Below, piece after piece: positions 1-12,841 of a stretch of DNA of 64,000 nt. Positions within the stretch are counted from its first letter, which is position 1, and every line of letters begins with the position of its first letter. Location: NCBI GenBank assembly GCA_964247055.1, contig OZ176055.1, positions 3,658,001-3,722,000 of the forward strand. Reading direction: 5' to 3'. Below the pieces are notes generated by a model. The model did no database searches, had not been told where the DNA came from, and worked only from the letters and a program-made list of their open reading frames with translations. The DNA comes from Paragordius varius. Taxonomy: Eukaryota; Nematomorpha. A program made the translations under genes and the position numbers.

Positions 1-3000
1 TTACATCATTGTAGCATTCGACATCACTTATGGTTGTTGTACCATTAAAACCGCCCATTACTATAATCATATCATCCACTACCTATCATATAAATAAATG
101 ATCTATATTTCTCAAATTTTTAGAAATTTATTTCCGCTTATTACAAATATTTTTATTAGTAATCTTTTAAAAATATCATATGTCATGTTGTGAGTATTAT
201 AATTTAAGAGTTTAATATAAAATGTGTTTCACAAAATTCTATTTAATTTTGAAGAAAATCAAATTATTCAAAAAGCCTGCGGTGATAAAAATGTTTAGCA
301 ACCTCGAATTATTATAAAAAGTCTTTTAAAAATGTCTCAAAATATACCTCACATGCAAAGTTGCTTCTCGCTTGAACCATCATTTTTGCGTTTTCCCATG
401 TCTTTGTATCTGGGTCATATTTTTCAACAGATGATAGCCTATTGATGCCATTGAATCCACCCAAAGCATATATTTTTCCATGGAGACAAGCAAGGCTAAG
501 GCCACTCCGTCTAACGCACATGGTCCGTATATCTATCCATTTTTTCGTGTCAGGATCATAATATTCGGCAGACGATAAACAATCCGTCCCATTAAAACCG
601 CCTGCAATGTAAATTTTACCATTGCAAACAGCTGCGTTGGCATCACTCCGCTGATGGTTCATGGGTAGGATATGGGTCCATTGATTCGTTTCTGGCGTAT
701 AACATTCGGCCGTATTTAACCGGGCCCGTCCATCGTATCCTCCCATAGCATAAATTTTATTGTTGAGTGTAACTACACTAACATAACATCTGGGACTATT
801 CATACACCCAATCTCTACCCATGGATCCTTGGTAGGTGATGTAGATGCAGTCGACCTGGTGGAAACATCATTATTTTGTGAGCTATTATTATACATAGGA
901 TCATAAGATTTAAAATCTTGATTGATATAGTTCATTTTTGCCCGGCTTGTCGTATTTGTTTGGATCGTAGACAAATCTAACATTTTACACGAACTAAAAT
1001 ATTGGCTCCCATTAAATCCCCCAATCATATATATTTTAGCATCAAAACATACCAACCCATGATAAGCCCTACTTTCAGAACTTTCAATTTCGGGTAAACT
1101 GATCCATTTATCAGCTCGAACATCATAAACTTCGATTTGAGAAACGGGACTCCCTTCACTCCATCCTCCAACAGTTAAAAGAACGCTGGATGAAATGCGA
1201 GGCGTATAAAACTTATGGCATAAATTGGTGGTTATCCCAGTATTTCTGTTATTCAAATACGACAGGGTAGGTTGATCTTTGTCAAATTTCGTATCATCGT
1301 TAGTAAAATCTGGTATTGCCAATTTGTTTGCTTTCATACAATTTGTTGATGTTGAGCTTACCCTTGAATTACTAAACATATTGGAAATGGATAGTATACA
1401 TTAAAAAAATCGTAAAGATTATCGATTTATTATATATGAAATGATACCGCTAAACCAATTTTACCAATATATCTTTATGTTTTATAACAAATATATGGGC
1501 CGCCTAAAGACTCTGGAAAAGGAATGTGGAATCTGGTTTTGTAATTATAAAATGAAATAAACACTATTGCAACCGATTCTTTAATATGACACCGTACATC
1601 AAAAAATATTTTGATAAAAAATATAAATATAAATTTTTTTATTAATATGTATAAAAATGGTCGTGATAAATATTATATTTTGTTTTTTTTATTAAACGGT
1701 AAAATTGAAACTAAACTGATTTCCTCCATGTTTTTCTTTTTAAAAATTTTATTTTATCCATTTTTTTGGAGTACTTGATGGATATCATTACAAGATTATT
1801 CAAAAAGCTTATAAGATTAACCTTTTTTTCTTATGTACGGTCGTCCTTTTAGTAATACTATTTACGGCAGCTCTCCATTTCTCTTTGGCGCCACCATGTT
1901 TGGCCTGGTTGTTACCATTATTGTTATTATCAGCGCTTCTTCGGTAAACTAAGCCTTTGTACTTTTTATCGGTTTGCGATTTGGTAGAATCATTACCACA
2001 CTGTATATCAGCATCATTTATCTTTATGGTATACAGATCATATAAATGGCTAAAAATTTCACGGATAAGTGCATGTGTAACACCATAATTTCTCGTTACA
2101 TAAGGACACGCTTTAACTTTTTCGACAATGTATTCGGCATCCATTGTCCCATATCTGACCCAAGGCAGGAGACTCATTAGGTAGGATTCTCTTTGCCTTT
2201 CATCATATTGGATCCATTTAACGATGCCCTCAAAAGCTAATTCCTCGTGCATTAAATCCAACTCGTCAGCCTTTAGGAGGTTAATTAGGCTAGGGGCATT
2301 TAATGTCGTTAACGCATGACTATCATTTACAATGTTCTAATAAATCATAAAATATAAATGAAATATTTTTAAGTTAGGGAAACTGAATTTATCTTGGCGG
2401 AAAATTTTATCTTTAATCAAGCAAGAAAGCAGAGACGAGAGACGGACATAGTTTAGCCTAATCGCAAAAGATTAGCATTCGGTAATTTAGAGGAAAGTCA
2501 AATAGGGGGTATATATAGCAGCTTAAAAACATCTCATATTCATTATATATTTTTGTTTTAATAGATTATCATATATTGTTTTTGCAAAGTATAGTGGCAT
2601 TAAAGGATTGAACCTGCAAAAAGCAAATTAATAATTTTTATTCGATCTTCGAATGAATGATCGCAATAAGATTGATTAGACACTTACTGCATTTGTGCAT
2701 TTATGTTAAAACCATTTTGGGAATGATAATTAAAGTTTTATTTTGGGCTATTGCGCTTGACTAGTCGAAAATTGAGTGTAATAAAAAGTATAATAATAAA
2801 AAATACGTTAAAATTTTTCAACATATAATTCCAAGCTTGTTGCTCCAAAATCGTATGCATAGTATTTTTTCCAAAATGGTATATATCGACGCAATTGGTT
2901 TCATCCATGTGTTGAATTATAAAAGCGGAACAAAAATTTGCTATATCAGTGCATCCATATTTATCAGCTATTATGAATATTTCCTGCACATGGTAATTAA

Positions 3001-4002
3001 AAAAAAAACTAAATCTTTAGAATATGTGGATTAACTGAATATCGTCATAGTTATAAACGGTACTTGTATTGGATAATTTGAATATGATATGTTTATTGAT
3101 TTATTTAAAAATGAATTATATAATTATGATTATTCTTGAAAAAATTTCTAAAATACCTGAATGTTTTAGTGTAAAAAATATTTTTTCAACTATATCAAAA
3201 TATGAAACAAGGAATTTCAATTAATATGAAGTCAAAATACATTTTATTAAGGCGTGGAAATGACACGGCTTAAAACCAACCGATCGCTATGAGATTTACC
3301 GTTTTCGATAGGTAGAACCAATTTTCTTGGTTAAAATTTTTAAAAACCACCCTGTGCCCAATTTAATATTTTTAAAATCATAGTCTTATTTCAAAATTAA
3401 TTACACCTATGATCAGTTAATTTTTTATCAGGTTTCAAAGACCAGATTTTTACAATCTAAAAATATTAAAATAGTGAAATTAGGGATTATTCAAACATAT
3501 TGTCCATGTCTACCTGAGCATTGTGAATATTGATTTTGAAATCTGGATAATAGCAAAATTTTAGGATATATTCCATTTCCTTTTTCGTCATGTATCGGAG
3601 TTCATAAATATCGCACCAGTCACCATAGTTGTGAGGGGCTTCAAATTCAAACATAGCTTTAAAGTATTCCGAATTCAGAGCTAGAATAAATTTATGGACT
3701 AGATAGGATTGTTCTTCTACCTAATACATTATTTAAATTAAAATGACAAATAATTAAATATATCGGTTTTAAGAGCTTTTAAGACTTTTATAGACCCATT
3801 CAACTATAACGGTTCTTAAGAATGTTAAAAAAACATGGGCAAATCTAATATTATTAATATAAAAAGATTTTCTTTTTGCCGTAAAGAAATAAACCTGTAT
3901 TTTAAGATCACAAAATTCCTTATTCAACCGCATCTCATTCCATTTTGGATTAAAATCGGACTTCTTGGGAGGGATAGCCGAAGATTTTGGCCTAATTTCC
4001 AT
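1..4002 (-). CDS. KLHL10: Kelch-like protein 10 (BTB-BACK-Kelch), 3' end outside the window
   Basis: Substrate adaptor of a Cullin-3 ubiquitin ligase; KLHL10 acts in male germ cells in mammals and insects. Exons on the minus strand: 4002-3895, 3720-3514, 2983-2807, 2336-1822, 1371-348 and 82-<1. All junctions are GT-AG and phases agree. Exons 1-2 encode the BTB domain (LNKEFCDLKIQ, then HKFILALNSEYFKAMF). Exons 3-4 encode BACK (DELDLMHEELAFEGIVKW). Exons 5-6 encode Kelch blades with repeated GG motifs: LLTVGGWSEGSP, IYMIGGFNG, IYAMGGYDGRARLNTAECY, IYIAGGFNG, IYALGGFNG, and IIVMGGFNGTTTISDVECY at the edge. The start ATG at 4002 is preceded at once by an in-frame TGA, so it is the first possible start. 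About 680 codons lie before the last exon. The linker between BACK and Kelch is long, basic and asparagine-rich, unlike the compact vertebrate linker. Identity is certain to KLHL family and strong to KLHL10. Confidence 0.93.
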
Positions 4003-4295
4003 TCAATTAGATGCTTATGAAATTTTTTTTTATACCATTATAATGATAAAATTATAATCTAATCTAATTTTAATTGTTGTTATAAATATTTAATTTCACG
4101 TCAAAATTGGTACTTGTTCATTTCTATTCACGCAAATTTAATGTAATAGGTTTAATTTTATAAAATTTTATTGAAGAAGGATTCAATATTATACAGAATA
4201 AAATTTAAGTACATTTTATATTTGAGCAGTTTTTATTTAAATACATTTGTGAGTTAACAGGAATATATACATTTTAAAAAAGCAGACGATTCGTA
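4003..4295. promoter_or_regulatory. Putative bidirectional promoter between KLHL10 and the coiled-coil gene
   Basis: These 293 bases separate the start codons of two divergent genes. The stretch is very AT-rich. I see no clear core-promoter element. A shared promoter is inferred from spacing only. Confidence 0.45.
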
Positions 4296-7200
4296 ATGGA
4301 AAATTTTGAGGAGTTGATTGATGTCGAAAATCATAAAAATAGCAAATTGATTCGGAATATTGATGTTAAAACAAAGCGCTTGGAACATCTAAAAAGTAAA
4401 ATAGATAAATATCGTTGTGAATATCAGGAATTAAAAGTATGTATATATCATCTTAATCTCAGAAAGAAAATGATCATATAAATAAATTATGTCTTAAAAA
4501 TGAAACTTTGTTGCATAATTGGGAGAAACAAATCGATCAATTAAAACAATCAATGTCTATACTTAAACTCAGTAGTCCGTCGCAAAAAATTAAGGAACTT
4601 AAAGAAAAAAGTTTGAAATATAGATTTTTGTAGATAATTTTCAAAGAAATGAATTCGACGAATTAACAAGCAATTACAGAAAATTGTTTCTGTCTGATAT
4701 AACCTTAAACCAAAAAAGAATAGTTAAAATTATGAGAGAAAAAGGTTATGTTTTTAGTCATATATTTAGCGGAAAAAAACAATCATAAGTACCAGACTTT
4801 TATAATGCTAGCGATGAAAGTCACGGGATGTAAGGTAAGTAAAACAAAGGAAAATGATTTTGGAATAAACGCTCTAATTTCAACCCTAAATGAACAATTT
4901 AATTCTCAAATTTACATCGCACCAGATTTAAATAAGTCAATATGTGTTGTTAGTCCAGAAAAGAGGTATGCTTTTTAAATTGCCTAAAATATAAGAATGT
5001 TTATAATGAATGGTATTTATAAACGTTATTTTAATATTAGCCTTTATAGTCTTTGTGGCAACACATTTAATTTATATTACAACTTATTAAGGTTAACTAT
5101 ATAATTGTATCTGGATTGGATCATTAGGCATCAAATTTTTTACCCTTTTGGCATTACAAATTTAGTTGTCGATAAAGTTTTTTTAAAAAAGTGTCTTAAA
5201 AACATTGTTGATCGGATCCTTTAAGAAGGTCAAATATAGAGGCTCATTTCAAAACGTTTCAATATTTCTTGGTATGTATGTGGCCATTAGAAATTTTGGA
5301 TTCTATACGTTTTCCAAATAATTGTTGTATAAAACCTCCGTTTTCCGGAAAATTATATTTTTAGCCATCGATATAACATGAAACGAAATCTTGGTACTAA
5401 TCAAAGAGCCCTTGCATACAGAAGAATATTGATATAATTGATTTTAAATATATATGTTTTCCGTAAAATTACTTAAATTTACATTTTTATACATATACTT
5501 TGGTACGCATCCTACGTACAGTATGCAATGAATTTTACAAAAAAATTTAACTTGAATATAAAGAGACCAATTTATTAATTTAAAAGATTTACCGGATTGT
5601 GGCTCATATAAGGATTTGCGGATTTTTTTATAATTTTAATCGATCGTTTGTTAATATTATTTTTAAAAAATAATAAGGCTGAAGCCAATCTTTTTAATAA
5701 ACAAGGATCATATATATCACAATTCATTCATTATTTTAATATTTGGGTTTAATATAATACTTTAATAAAAAGTGTCAGAATCAATTTGAACTATTTTATA
5801 ATCATAAGCTAGTTATCATTTATTGTAGGAAAGAAGATGTGTTTATGAATAAAAAGGTGGTAGCCACAGCAATAGTAGCACCCCAGCCCACCCAAAACTG
5901 TGAAAATACTCAACACTACCAGTCTCAGAATTGTAAAAGTCCTAAAAAATTGGATAATGCACATGATGCACATATCACTCCTGATAAATTTAGTAATGAA
6001 AATATAAATCTTGACCAAACAACCGAATTGTTTAGCGAAAAGCCTTATAACGATTACTCGGTTCCTATACATTTTAATGAGCAACAAGACACAGAAGGTG
6101 AAATCATTAGTATTAAAGTAGATGATGTGGCTCGGGATTGCAGCTGATTATTAAACTTCAAGAGTGTCCTTTAACACATCAAGATGATCCCACTTCAAGA
6201 TTATACCTTAACATTTCAAGTGTCTTTAAACTATTTAAATTGGTCCTTGAACACTTCTAATTGGTGTTTAATTTTTAGCCTTGCCTAAAAATCTAACATC
6301 AGTTTATATCTCAAAATTTAATTGCAATAATATTTAATTATTATATATTATCATAAAACGTTAACCTATTTATTATAAAAACGCAATTAAGTTTTTATAT
6401 CAATGTTATATCGAAACAATAATTTAAACAAACACCATTTTTTATTTTTTTTATAAAATATATTTATTGGAAATGGCAATAATCACAAATATATTTAATA
6501 TATAATGATTTTTATAAGCAATGTTAGATTAAAAATTGGAATAAAAACCTGAATTAAATTTTTAAAATAAATAGATGTTTTATATAGCTAAAATTATAAT
6601 TAAAAATACTATTACATATAAAAATTTTGAGCTAAAAATCGATAAAATTTATAAACCTGCTATTTTAATTGTTTAGAGTTTTGGCAAAGTTAAAAAGTTA
6701 AGGACCACCTTGAAGTGTTCAAGGACACTCTTGGAAGTAAATGGCATATTAGGGAAGTTTTCCGATTGGCAGTGACAATTATTCTGTATCATATCTTTTC
6801 TTTAAGATCCGGTTCTGAATTGAAACCGCCTTGAAATTAAACAAGGCCAATTTTTAAGATTCCTAAAACCTAAATGCTTAAATATAACCGAAATGGATTT
6901 CTATATTTATTGATAGCATAGGATAATAAATTGGACTATAGATTAACTACCCATAATGAGTAATATTATAATTTTTTACCTACAATAATTAAAGCAGTTT
7001 AATGAAAAAATTGAAATTAAATTTTGCATATATCAATTTAGAAAATGTTATGGAGACAAGTGATGACCTATTCAATTTCGACAGGTTTAATAATAGTTGT
7101 TAATATAAATGAAGTCAAAAGCATAAAGAATACAAAAAACGGTTATTTGAGTCTCAATCTTATGGGACGAGCTTCTATATGGCTAAGAAAATATTTGATG

Positions 7201-8734
7201 TCAGACCTTTACAAACAGAAGGTATAAAAGATGCACAACCAGAAGAATTCATTTTTGGAAGTAATTTTAAATTCATTTAACCTTTATATTCACCATATGC
7301 ATTGATTTAAGATTGAAAATAAGGTTACTGATTAAATTAAGTTGGGTCAAAATGTAATTAGTAGGGATTGTAGCTAACGTTTTTGTTTCCGGTTTTGATT
7401 AAAAAAAATAAATTTAAGTGATTTTTTTGGGTGGTGTTAATAATTTAATGTACATATAGCCTAATTATTACAAATAATTAATTGGCACAATAATATGAAT
7501 ACATAAGGCCTAAATTGCAGTTTTTATCTTTAATTGCCAAAAAATATATTTTTATTTTAATTGATGACACTCCATATTGGAAAATAAGATTTAAATTGTA
7601 TTTCAATCGAAATGCAGAGATTAGAATTAAAACGGTTTTGAAACCGAAAATATTTTCTTTTTTGGCGTAAAACCAAATCAAAATTTATTTATTTCTTTCT
7701 TTCGATTTTTAATGGAATTTTAACCTTTGAAATATATTGTTCTTAACACAAAAGCAAAATTTGATTTTTGGAAGGAATGGAGCATACAAATGTATTGAAA
7801 GCGAAATGTGTAATATTTAAATAAAAAACAATGAATCCAAACCTCACAATTTTTTCGCTTCTGATCCCTCTGAACAAAATATAAAAAACTTTTGTATTGA
7901 AACTGCGTCACCAAACTTTTGTTCCGGTTTAAATTTCCAGAGAATAATATAAAGCCTGTCTTTGGCTATATATGTAAACCAATTAAACATGCAGTACGTA
8001 AAACTCGGCCTCAATTTAATTCCTAAATAATGATAAAACCTTGTTGCCATTAAGTATTATCTACTAGGTTTTTGCCATTAAAGCTGCTTATTCTACCAAG
8101 ACATTTTTTGGCAATATTATACAATTTAATAACCGTATTAGCAATTTATACATCTATTATGATATAATTTGCTAAATGATTTAATATTAACGTGTCGAGT
8201 TATTTCCATACGCAGTTAAGCTTGATTTATGTATATGGATTAATAAAAACGAAAAACTTTATATAAATTTAAATATAGTTACTTTCAAATGAAATAAAAA
8301 CCTAGACGTTTCGCAAAACTGTAATATGTTATCGTCTTCAGCCTAGATATGCTTGGGCCAACCAAATACTTAAATATTTTAAACTAAAATAATTTATACA
8401 TATTTGCCTTATAGAGACAGATTCGGCTTTCGAATCCACAAAAACATTCAACTTTATGGATCTCAACACAACAGGTGATATGGATAAATTTGATGGAGCA
8501 TCTACCAAAATGAATGATGGTATGTTTAATTTTGGTGGTGCGAATGTAACACAAGAAACAATGCCCCAGGACGAAAATACGAATAATCAATTCAATTTTA
8601 GCTTTGGTGTGCATCATCAACCAGATATGATGAATAATAGCTTCAACAATGATTGTTCATTTTTTAATTTTGGAAACTCGAAAGAAGTCGAAAAACCATC
8701 AACATCCGGAAGTGGTTTCGCATTCGCTTTTTAA
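4296..8734 (+). CDS. Coiled-coil protein with C-terminal FNF/FxFG-like motifs; possible SIX6OS1-like meiotic protein
   Basis: A 461-codon, eight-exon model: 4296-4436, 4463-4610, 4634-4744, 4770-4965, 5829-6109, 7042-7084, 7115-7260, 8415-8734. Four introns are only 26, 23, 25 and 30 bp (4437-4462, 4611-4633, 4745-4769, 7085-7114). Removing them joins otherwise broken frames with matching phases. Residues about 1-150 are charged and heptad-like (KTKRLEHLKSKIDKYRCEYQ), predicting a coiled coil. The middle is hydrophilic. The C-terminal 170 residues repeat aromatic motifs: DDLFNFD, EEFIFG, KTFNFMD, GMFNFGG, NQFNFSFG, SFFNFGN, ending SGFAFAF. From memory, vertebrate SIX6OS1 (a synaptonemal-complex central-element protein) also has an N-terminal coiled coil and an F-rich FSFG-type tail. 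That likeness is architectural and unproven. An FG-nucleoporin-like or other coiled-coil protein is the alternative. The gene is divergent from KLHL10. The donor at 6109 is the least certain junction. Confidence 0.68.
6155..6738. mobile_element. 584-bp terminal-inverted-repeat element in intron 5 of the coiled-coil gene
   Basis: The left end, ACTTCAAGAGTGTCCTTTA, is matched by the inverted right end, ACTTCCAAGAGTGTCCTTGA. Shorter versions of the CTTGAACACTTC motif recur inside each end (about 6190-6260 and 6700-6725). No ORF is seen between. This fits a non-autonomous DNA element (MITE). Family and target duplication are unclear. Confidence 0.6.
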
Positions 8735-8798
8735 ACATAGTTGCCAAATTTCACAAAAACTTTTCAAAATACTTGTTTAAAACATTTATAAATTGCCA

Positions 8799-8804
8799 AA
8801 TAAA
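8799..8804 (+). terminator. Poly(A) signal of the coiled-coil gene
   Basis: AATAAA, 64 bases after the stop codon at 8734, in an AT-rich 3' UTR. Confidence 0.6.
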
Positions 8805-9063
8805 TATATGTATATAATTTATATATATAATTAGTTAATTTTTTAACACACGCTAATCAGTAAACTATGAATCCTGTAAGCACCGAATTAAAACATATCT
8901 AAGTTTAAAAAACAAAATTATAATGTCAATTAAGGCTTCTTTATAGCCTATCCTACCACAAGGTTTTAAGGTAAGGGCCCATAGTTCTGCTACTGGCACT
9001 AAATCTAACAAACTATAAGCAATTTTTTCGAATCGAACCTAATTTCTATTTAATAGAATATTA

Positions 9064-9098
<35 letters not shown>

Positions 9099-9525
9099 AA
9101 TATATGATTAGCAAGTTATTTTAATCCAAAAAACTGATCTAAATTATTTTATTTTTTACCGCCATCCTAATGATTGGGTAAATATTTTTTGACGCATGAA
9201 AGCTAATAATTGTGAAATTTAGACTAAAAAATAATTGAAGGGTCTTTGATATCATCATCATTCTTGAATACTTAATAACGAGTGTCTGATATTTTTTTCT
9301 TCCATGTTTTGCCGTTGTAGGCGTCTTAAAAATAAATTTTTCGTTCCCCAGATTTTTATGATTGTTTTGTGGCATGATGACGAACTGGTAGAGCTTTTGA
9401 ATATATTTCAAAAAAATCTATTAAAACTTTCGATACCTATGCGCTAAAATTGTCAAAAAACAAGAAATAGTTAATATTAATATTTTATAAATTAAAGTTT
9501 TAAATATCCTATATAATGAATTATA
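8805..9525. other. Intergenic, no gene supported
   Basis: AT-rich DNA between the coiled-coil gene and a MITE. A minus-strand open frame at 9139-9411 has biased, low-complexity composition and no recognisable family or flanking splice sites. Confidence 0.6.
9067..9096. repeat. (TA)n microsatellite
   Basis: Uninterrupted TA run. A second run lies at about 9908-9932. Confidence 0.9.
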
Positions 9526-9853
9526 CCATTGACAGCTCAAATTTACCCTTAAACAATTCAAATTCACCCTCGAACAATTCAAATTCACCCTTGAACAATT
9601 CAAATTCACCCTAAAAATAAATTATGTATTTTCGAACTAATATAACTCGTTATTAATGAGAAATATATCATTATGGCATAGTTTATTATTTTTTCAGTAT
9701 TAATTAAATTTAAAACAAAATTTTTATTTTTTAAAAATATATAAAAATATTGGGTAATTTTTAATCTAAAAACATATAATTTATTTGAGGGTGAATTTGA
9801 ATTGTTCAAGGGTGAAATCGAATTGTTTAAGGGTGAATTTGAATTGTAATTGG
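9526..9853. mobile_element. MITE family A, copy 1 (iterated inverted ends, TA target)
   Basis: About 75-90 bp at each end is built from repeats of the unit TTCAAATTCACCCTTGAACA, inverted at the other end. The outer termini are CCATTGACAG and its mate CAATTACCAATT-like sequence; TA flanks both sides. The centre is non-coding and AT-rich. Other copies are at 19679-19964 and 24126-24397. Confidence 0.75.
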
Positions 9854-9966
9854 TATATATTATGTTTTCATTAAAATATGTAATTCTTTATAAAAATTTA
9901 TTATACACTATATATATATATATATATATATAAGAGAGTTTATGTTACAATAGACTAATTTAAAAT

Positions 9967-12481
9967 TCAATGGTGATTGGGAAGACTAACAATTATTGGC
10001 ATTTCATCTGGAATACATCGAGCACTTTTAAAATTAAAACCCCTTTTTTTGAGATAATGTTTGAAATTTTTGGCGCGATGGACTAATTTTTTCCATTCAT
10101 CACTAATGGGTAAATTATTACGCAAAATCTCTTCGTCGGTACTTGTGATATTTTCAAAAAATCTATTATAGTAAGAAAGTGTGAAATTAAAGAATGTATA
10201 TATTAAACGGCGTATTTCCTACTTAAAAATTGTCACTTCAATAGAAATCATCCATATTATTTGTAACTTTAATATTTTATTTTTTATAATATGATTTAGC
10301 TTAAATGCAATCTTTTCAGCCAAAAATATCCGGGAAAAATTTTAGATATAATTATTTCAAAAATTAATTGTACTATAAAAGAGGTAGAGCAATCATATTT
10401 AAATATATTTGATATTTTAACATATACAGATTCAAAATAATATAAATTGTTTTTCTGAATAAAAACAAAAATCTCATTACTTATATTCATAACAGAAAGC
10501 ATCTTAAACATTTTATATATCCTCACTATGATACAACACGTTCATTAGTCCTTCAATTCAAATAAGGGAAGTTTGACATCCCAGACTTGTTTAAAATTAA
10601 ATATTTTAAAAAATATGGAATAAATTGAAACCATGGCAAAACTTTGACTTATTTAACATTAATAAACCGAAATATAATAAAAAATTCATTCAAAAAACTT
10701 TATATTAGTTATTTAAAGGTAAAACCTAAAGATAAAAATTTGAGCATAATATGTGTGCGTAAGCTAAATATAAAAATAATGCAAAATATACCACTTTTTC
10801 TGTTTATATCAATGTTATGTGTGATTTAATAAAAAAGTAAACTTAATTTCAGGCTTAGAATCAAAAACGATATTTTGCAAAAATTTATAAAATAAAAATG
10901 GCGGCGTCCGAGTAGTTTGATACGGAACTTTCCAAAACTAAATTTTATTTAGATTTGGCTTATTTATATAATTTTTTTAAGATAGAAGCATATATTTAAA
11001 TTGGAACCGTTTCTTTCAGTAGTTTAACTATCAACTTAAATATTGTCCGAGGTACTTAGATACCCCAATTTGAATCGAATGGTTAACATTACACAATAAA
11101 AATTTTAATTTGGTTAAGAGTATGCTAATAAAATATTAGGAAGATCCGAATACATACCTGTTTAGCGAAGTTATTAAAAAGTTTTGTGTGGGATCTTCGG
11201 TGATATCAACGAAAAAATCAGGAGGTATTTCCTGAATATGGTAATAGAGAACACTGATGAAACCGGTAAAGAACGAGGTAATGGCTAAATTTTTGAGACC
11301 CGCCTCGCAACTGCAAACTAATAACACAATTCTTTTCCATTGATCAAAGGATTCATAATGGTGCCCATACATGAAACAAATAAATGCATATTGCAATTCA
11401 CCTAATAAATATAAAATATTTGTTATACAGTCAAATTATTATAAAGACAAAACATAAAAAATGAAATTTTCAAAAAAGACAACCTAATCCCTATTTTTTC
11501 AAGATATAAAACATCATTTTGGGTTTTAACTTAGATAATGGAGATTTTAATTGTTTTTATACGCCCAACCATTTAATTTTGAATTGCAATTTAGTTTATT
11601 AAATAATTAATCTACTTACATGCTTGAATTATATGTTTAACCAATAATAACTTACCTAACAAATCATAAGACACTACAGAAGAACGATCTTTTTGACATG
11701 TAGGCAGGATATATTTTTCTAACGTTAAAGAAGTATCCATGTTATGTTGGGATATTTGAGAGGGTGTACATTCATTTGGATAAGCATAACATTTTTTGTT
11801 GGATAAATCGGTATATTTTATTATGTAATCCTCGGATGTATTTTGTATTTGAGAATCAGTGCTGACTGTAGCATCTTCGTCGACTATTTTTTGAAAAAGA
11901 TAATTTCTTTAAAATTATATAAATTAAAAAAAATTAAATGAAATACTTTTTATGGTTGATTTAAATTGTTGTGGCGTAAAATCAGAATTGGCCGAAATAT
12001 ATCTCGGATTAACGCGATTAAATACATCTTCATTTATGTAATTTGTAAGAGCTGTCCAAGGTTTTAAAATTTCGTATGGATAAGCGCCTAGAAATTTATC
12101 TAGAGATTGATAATCGTTTTTATAATTTTCTTTTTCCTCTTGAGACAGAATTAAATCCTCCAAAACTAAATTATATTTAAATTTACTTTCTTCTTTAGGA
12201 TTCCATTTTTTAAAAAGCCATTCTTTCTCTTTAAACAAGTGAAAGAATCCAGTTCTTATCGAATGATTACCGTATTTATCTGTTGAACTATATTTTTAAA
12301 ATCATGTAAAAAACCTGGAAAATATAAAATGTATTCCGGGTGGAATAAGTTTAATACCCTTGAAATTTTTATCTGTATACCAACATTTTTTATCTATTCC
12401 AAAAGTTGATTGAACAGGCACATCAATACATATAAGTGTTGCAGAATGGGATGAAAGGGCAGAAGCAAGGTTTGGATTCAT
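9967..12481 (-). CDS. AAR2: AAR2 splicing factor homolog (U5 snRNP assembly)
   Basis: AAR2 binds Prp8 in the U5 snRNP precursor and keeps Brr2 out until assembly is complete. Five exons: 12481-12315, 12287-11947, 11883-11656, 11401-11158, 10162-9967. They give 391 codons, close to the usual ~384 in animals. Family hallmarks are in order: FGIDKKCWYTDKNFKG and IKLIPPGIHFIF near the N-terminus, then FLGAYPYEILKPWTALTNYI, then CTPSQISQHNMD. These are followed by GELQYAFICFMYGHHYESFD, then EIPPDFFVDI, and NFLITSLN running into RFFENI at the last junction. Intron 1 is only 27 bp (12288-12314); removing it restores GIHFIF-SSTDKYG exactly where homologs continue. Intron 4 contains a transposon copy (10529-11087). 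The start ATG at 12481 gives the expected MNPNLA start. Identity is strong from several conserved blocks. Confidence 0.93.
10529..11087. mobile_element. Inverted-repeat element family B, copy 1, in AAR2 intron 4
   Basis: About 560 bp. The left end carries GTCCTTCAATTCAAATAAGG. The right end is the inverse, with TACCCCAATTTGAATCG at 11060-11076. The interior matches other copies near 26951-27539, 27531-27867 and 54295-54800, including the shared block AAAAATGGCG followed by GAGTAGTTTGA. No ORF is seen. Confidence 0.7.
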
Positions 12482-12841
12482 GTCATCTGTTCACTTTTTT
12501 TGTTATTTAAAAGGCGTGAAAAAGTTGGCTTTTGGAGAATAAAAAGGCATTTGTTTGGGTAGATTGTTTCACAAAACTGATTTATTGACCATTTGATAAT
12601 TTTTATACATCCATCGCCAAAAATCTTTTCATAAATATACTAAGGTTTTTTATTTATCTATAATTTCTCAGGCCTTTGTTTTTTTAATAAGAGTTATCCT
12701 AGTCATAATTAGAAAAATGAAATCGTATTATTATCACCTATATTTCAATTTTGAATTCAAAATATATTGAGTTTACGAACGCTGTCCCGGAAATGGTCGA
12801 AATAAGTTAAATAGTTATGAGGCAGTACTAAACATGAAATG
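12482..12841. other. Upstream region of AAR2
   Basis: AT-rich DNA with no exon I can support. The AAR2 promoter presumably lies here. Confidence 0.5.

Noticed and set aside
4437-4462. Reading the frame breaks in the coiled-coil gene as pseudogene frameshifts
   Set aside because: Each break coincides with a GT-AG segment of 23-30 bp whose removal restores phase, and the same class is proven in PSMC6.
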